Of a stretch of 7,785 nt of DNA, positions 6,667 to 7,785 are shown piece after piece (the first letter of the stretch is position 1; each line of letters begins with the position of its first letter). The DNA is taken from NCBI GenBank assembly GCA_030049565.1, contig JASIKQ010000116.1, forward strand, positions 1-7,785, in the 5' to 3' direction. Below the pieces are notes generated by a model, which worked only from the letters and a program-made list of their open reading frames with translations, had not been told where the DNA came from and ran no database searches. The translations under genes and the position numbers were made by a program. The DNA comes from Candidatus Sulfotelmatobacter sp. (GTDB taxonomy: Bacteria > Acidobacteriota > Terriglobia > Terriglobales > Acidobacteriaceae).

Positions 6667-7713
6667 ATGCGTCGATTCGCACAGCATGCAATTTTTGGAA
6701 TATCTCTCGCCGTCTTCGTTTTCCCCAACGTCGCGCACGCGCAACGGCAGAATGGCGTCACTCCATCCTTCCCCAATCATTCCTCCTCCAACGCGGTCCA
6801 GCCGTCGTCGGCCGCGCTCCAGCCGGCCGCTTCTGCCCCTCCGGCTCCCAGCGAAGCCCCATTATCCGAACACGCCATCGAACCCATTGCGAACGATGCC
6901 GCCGAACCCTCCACAACCACCACCGCCCGCCCCGCCCGCAACGATGATGTCGATATCGCCCTCGATCCCGCCAGCCTGATTCCCGATCTTCCTCCCATTC
7001 CCAAGCAAAACGCCACGCTCATCGGAGGCACCATCGAGAAGCTCGACCGCGTGCGCGATCAAATCGTCGTCCGTACCTTCGGTGGCGGCACGATCAAAAT
7101 CTGCTTCGACCCGCGCACTCACTTCTTTCGCGGCAGGGCTGACGGCAATGCCTATGATCTCAAGCCCGGCGACCGCGTCTATGTCGATACCCAACTCGAC
7201 GGCGATACCATCTTCGCCCGCAACATCCGCGTCAGCGACACAACTTCCGCCGGAGAAGGCCAGGGGACCGTCATCAGCTACCGTTCCGACAACGGCGAGT
7301 TGCTGCTCAGCGACGCCCTTTCGCCCCGCGCCATCAAAGTTCGCATCACCCCCGAAACCCGCATCCTTCAAGGCGACCACAACGTTGCCGCCTATGACCT
7401 CGAAAACGGAGCTCTCGTCTCCGTCAAGTTCGGCCCGCAGCAAAACGGCGCCGAGGTCGCCCGCGAAGTTTCCATCCTCGCCCTGCCCGGATCCAGCTTC
7501 ACGTTCGCCGGCCAGGTCACCGCTATCAACCTTCGTCTCGGCATCATCGTCATCACTTCGTCCACCGATCACAAGAGCTACGAAATCTACGTCGATCCAT
7601 CATTGCTGCCGGCCGATGACAGCCTTCACGAAGCCTCGAACATCACCGTGCTGGCCCGCTTTGATGGCCGCCACTACGTCGCTAGCAATTTAACCGTGAA
7701 CGCCGCTCACTGA
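6667..7713 (+). CDS. Secreted DUF5666-like beta-repeat protein with Pro/Ala/Ser/Thr-rich linker
   Basis: The 348-residue protein starts with a signal peptide (basic MRRFAQH, a hydrophobic stretch, then NVAHA), with likely cleavage after Ala25. Residues about 27-115 are a low-complexity linker rich in Pro, Ala, Ser and Thr, typical of an extended or surface-exposed spacer. The rest holds three related beta-strand units: about 118-190, 197-272 and 279-345. Each begins with a G-x-(I/V)-x-x-(I/L/Y) strand, has a D/TP-x-(T/L) turn in the middle (DPRTHF, TPETRI, DPSLLP) and ends with a strand such as FARNIRV, VAREVSI or VASNLTV. This resembles DUF5666, a small OB-like or barrel-like fold of unknown function found in secreted proteins. 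No catalytic residues or lipobox are visible. It is divergent from the TPR gene; shared control is possible. Export and repeat structure are clear, the function is not known. Confidence 0.85.
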   Translation: MRRFAQHAIFGISLAVFVFPNVAHAQRQNGVTPSFPNHSSSNAVQPSSAALQPAASAPPAPSEAPLSEHAIEPIANDAAEPSTTTTARPARNDDVDIALDPASLIPDLPPIPKQNATLIGGTIEKLDRVRDQIVVRTFGGGTIKICFDPRTHFFRGRADGNAYDLKPGDRVYVDTQLDGDTIFARNIRVSDTTSAGEGQGTVISYRSDNGELLLSDALSPRAIKVRITPETRILQGDHNVAAYDLENGALVSVKFGPQQNGAEVAREVSILALPGSSFTFAGQVTAINLRLGIIVITSSTDHKSYEIYVDPSLLPADDSLHEASNITVLARFDGRHYVASNLTVNAAH

Positions 7714-7785
7714 AACGGGAGCATTGCGAGACGAACAGGAACGCTTGTCAATCCGAGCAAGCCTTCTTTGCGCAGCTGGGAATCT
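7714..7785. repeat. Probable dispersed intergenic repeat (partial, runs off the right edge)
   Basis: The segment GTCAATCCGAGCAAGC (7747-7762) followed by CGCAGCTGGGAATCT (7771-7785) closely resembles the recurrent bacterial intergenic repeat of the form GTCATTCCGAGC...CGCAGCGAGGAATCT, which I know from memory as common between genes in Acidobacteriota and other phyla. GCTTG (7743-7747) and CAAGC (7758-7762) can form a five-base stem with a ten-base loop followed by CTTCTTT, so the region may also end transcription of the upstream gene. A minus-strand frame is open from the edge to 7707, but it follows the repeat and is not called as a gene. Confidence 0.4.

Noticed and set aside
7082..7693. 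Plus-strand open frame of 203 codons inside the DUF5666-like gene
   Set aside because: Low-complexity Ser/Pro/Ala composition caused by GC-rich third positions; the other frame has a signal peptide and repeats.
7707..7785. Minus-strand partial gene at the right edge
   Set aside because: The open frame is only about 26 codons and coincides with a sequence resembling a dispersed intergenic repeat.

Overview
The window looks like chromosomal DNA from a GC-rich, diderm (outer-membrane) bacterium. The strong preference for C- or G-ending codons, the secreted proteins with classical signal peptides, the outer-membrane-type C-terminus on the first gene and the general style of the proteins (large TPR proteins, DUF5666-like beta-repeat protein) point to Acidobacteriota, class Terriglobia. 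This assignment is an inference from style, not a marker-gene result.

Layout. (1) Positions 2-3082, plus strand: the 3' part of a very large TPR protein that ends in a predicted outer-membrane beta-barrel and a terminal phenylalanine, the architecture used to export exopolysaccharides (BcsC/PelB-like). (2) Positions 3099-5117, plus strand, 16 bases later and probably co-transcribed: a MOP-family (Wzx/RfbX-like) polysaccharide flippase with about 12 membrane helices, extended by an unusual cytosolic C-terminal domain of about 235 residues that carries a ParB/sulfiredoxin-like DGNHRMAA motif. (3) Positions 5118-5337: a convergent gap holding a short tandem array of self-complementary repeats and possible dispersed-repeat remnants. 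(4) Positions 5338-6459, minus strand: a secreted TPR protein made of three copies of a TPR-plus-linker module. (5) Positions 6460-6666: a divergent regulatory region with a good sigma-54 (-24/-12) promoter candidate reading leftwards and a cluster of GTCGAAA repeats. (6) Positions 6667-7713, plus strand: a secreted protein with a Pro/Ala/Ser/Thr-rich linker and three DUF5666-like beta repeats. (7) Positions 7714-7785: the start of a probable dispersed intergenic repeat.

How they may work together. The first two genes supply an inner-membrane flippase and a periplasm-spanning outer-membrane exporter, so the left half is best read as the export end of an exopolysaccharide cluster whose polymerase and glycosyltransferases would lie to the left of the window. 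The two divergent secreted proteins on the right are probably a separate envelope unit. Nothing in the sequence ties them firmly to polysaccharide export beyond proximity and the shared TPR theme.

The most unusual items are the flippase/ParB-Srx-like fusion, the sigma-54 promoter candidate with a repeat cluster at enhancer distance, and the tandem hairpin array between the convergent genes.
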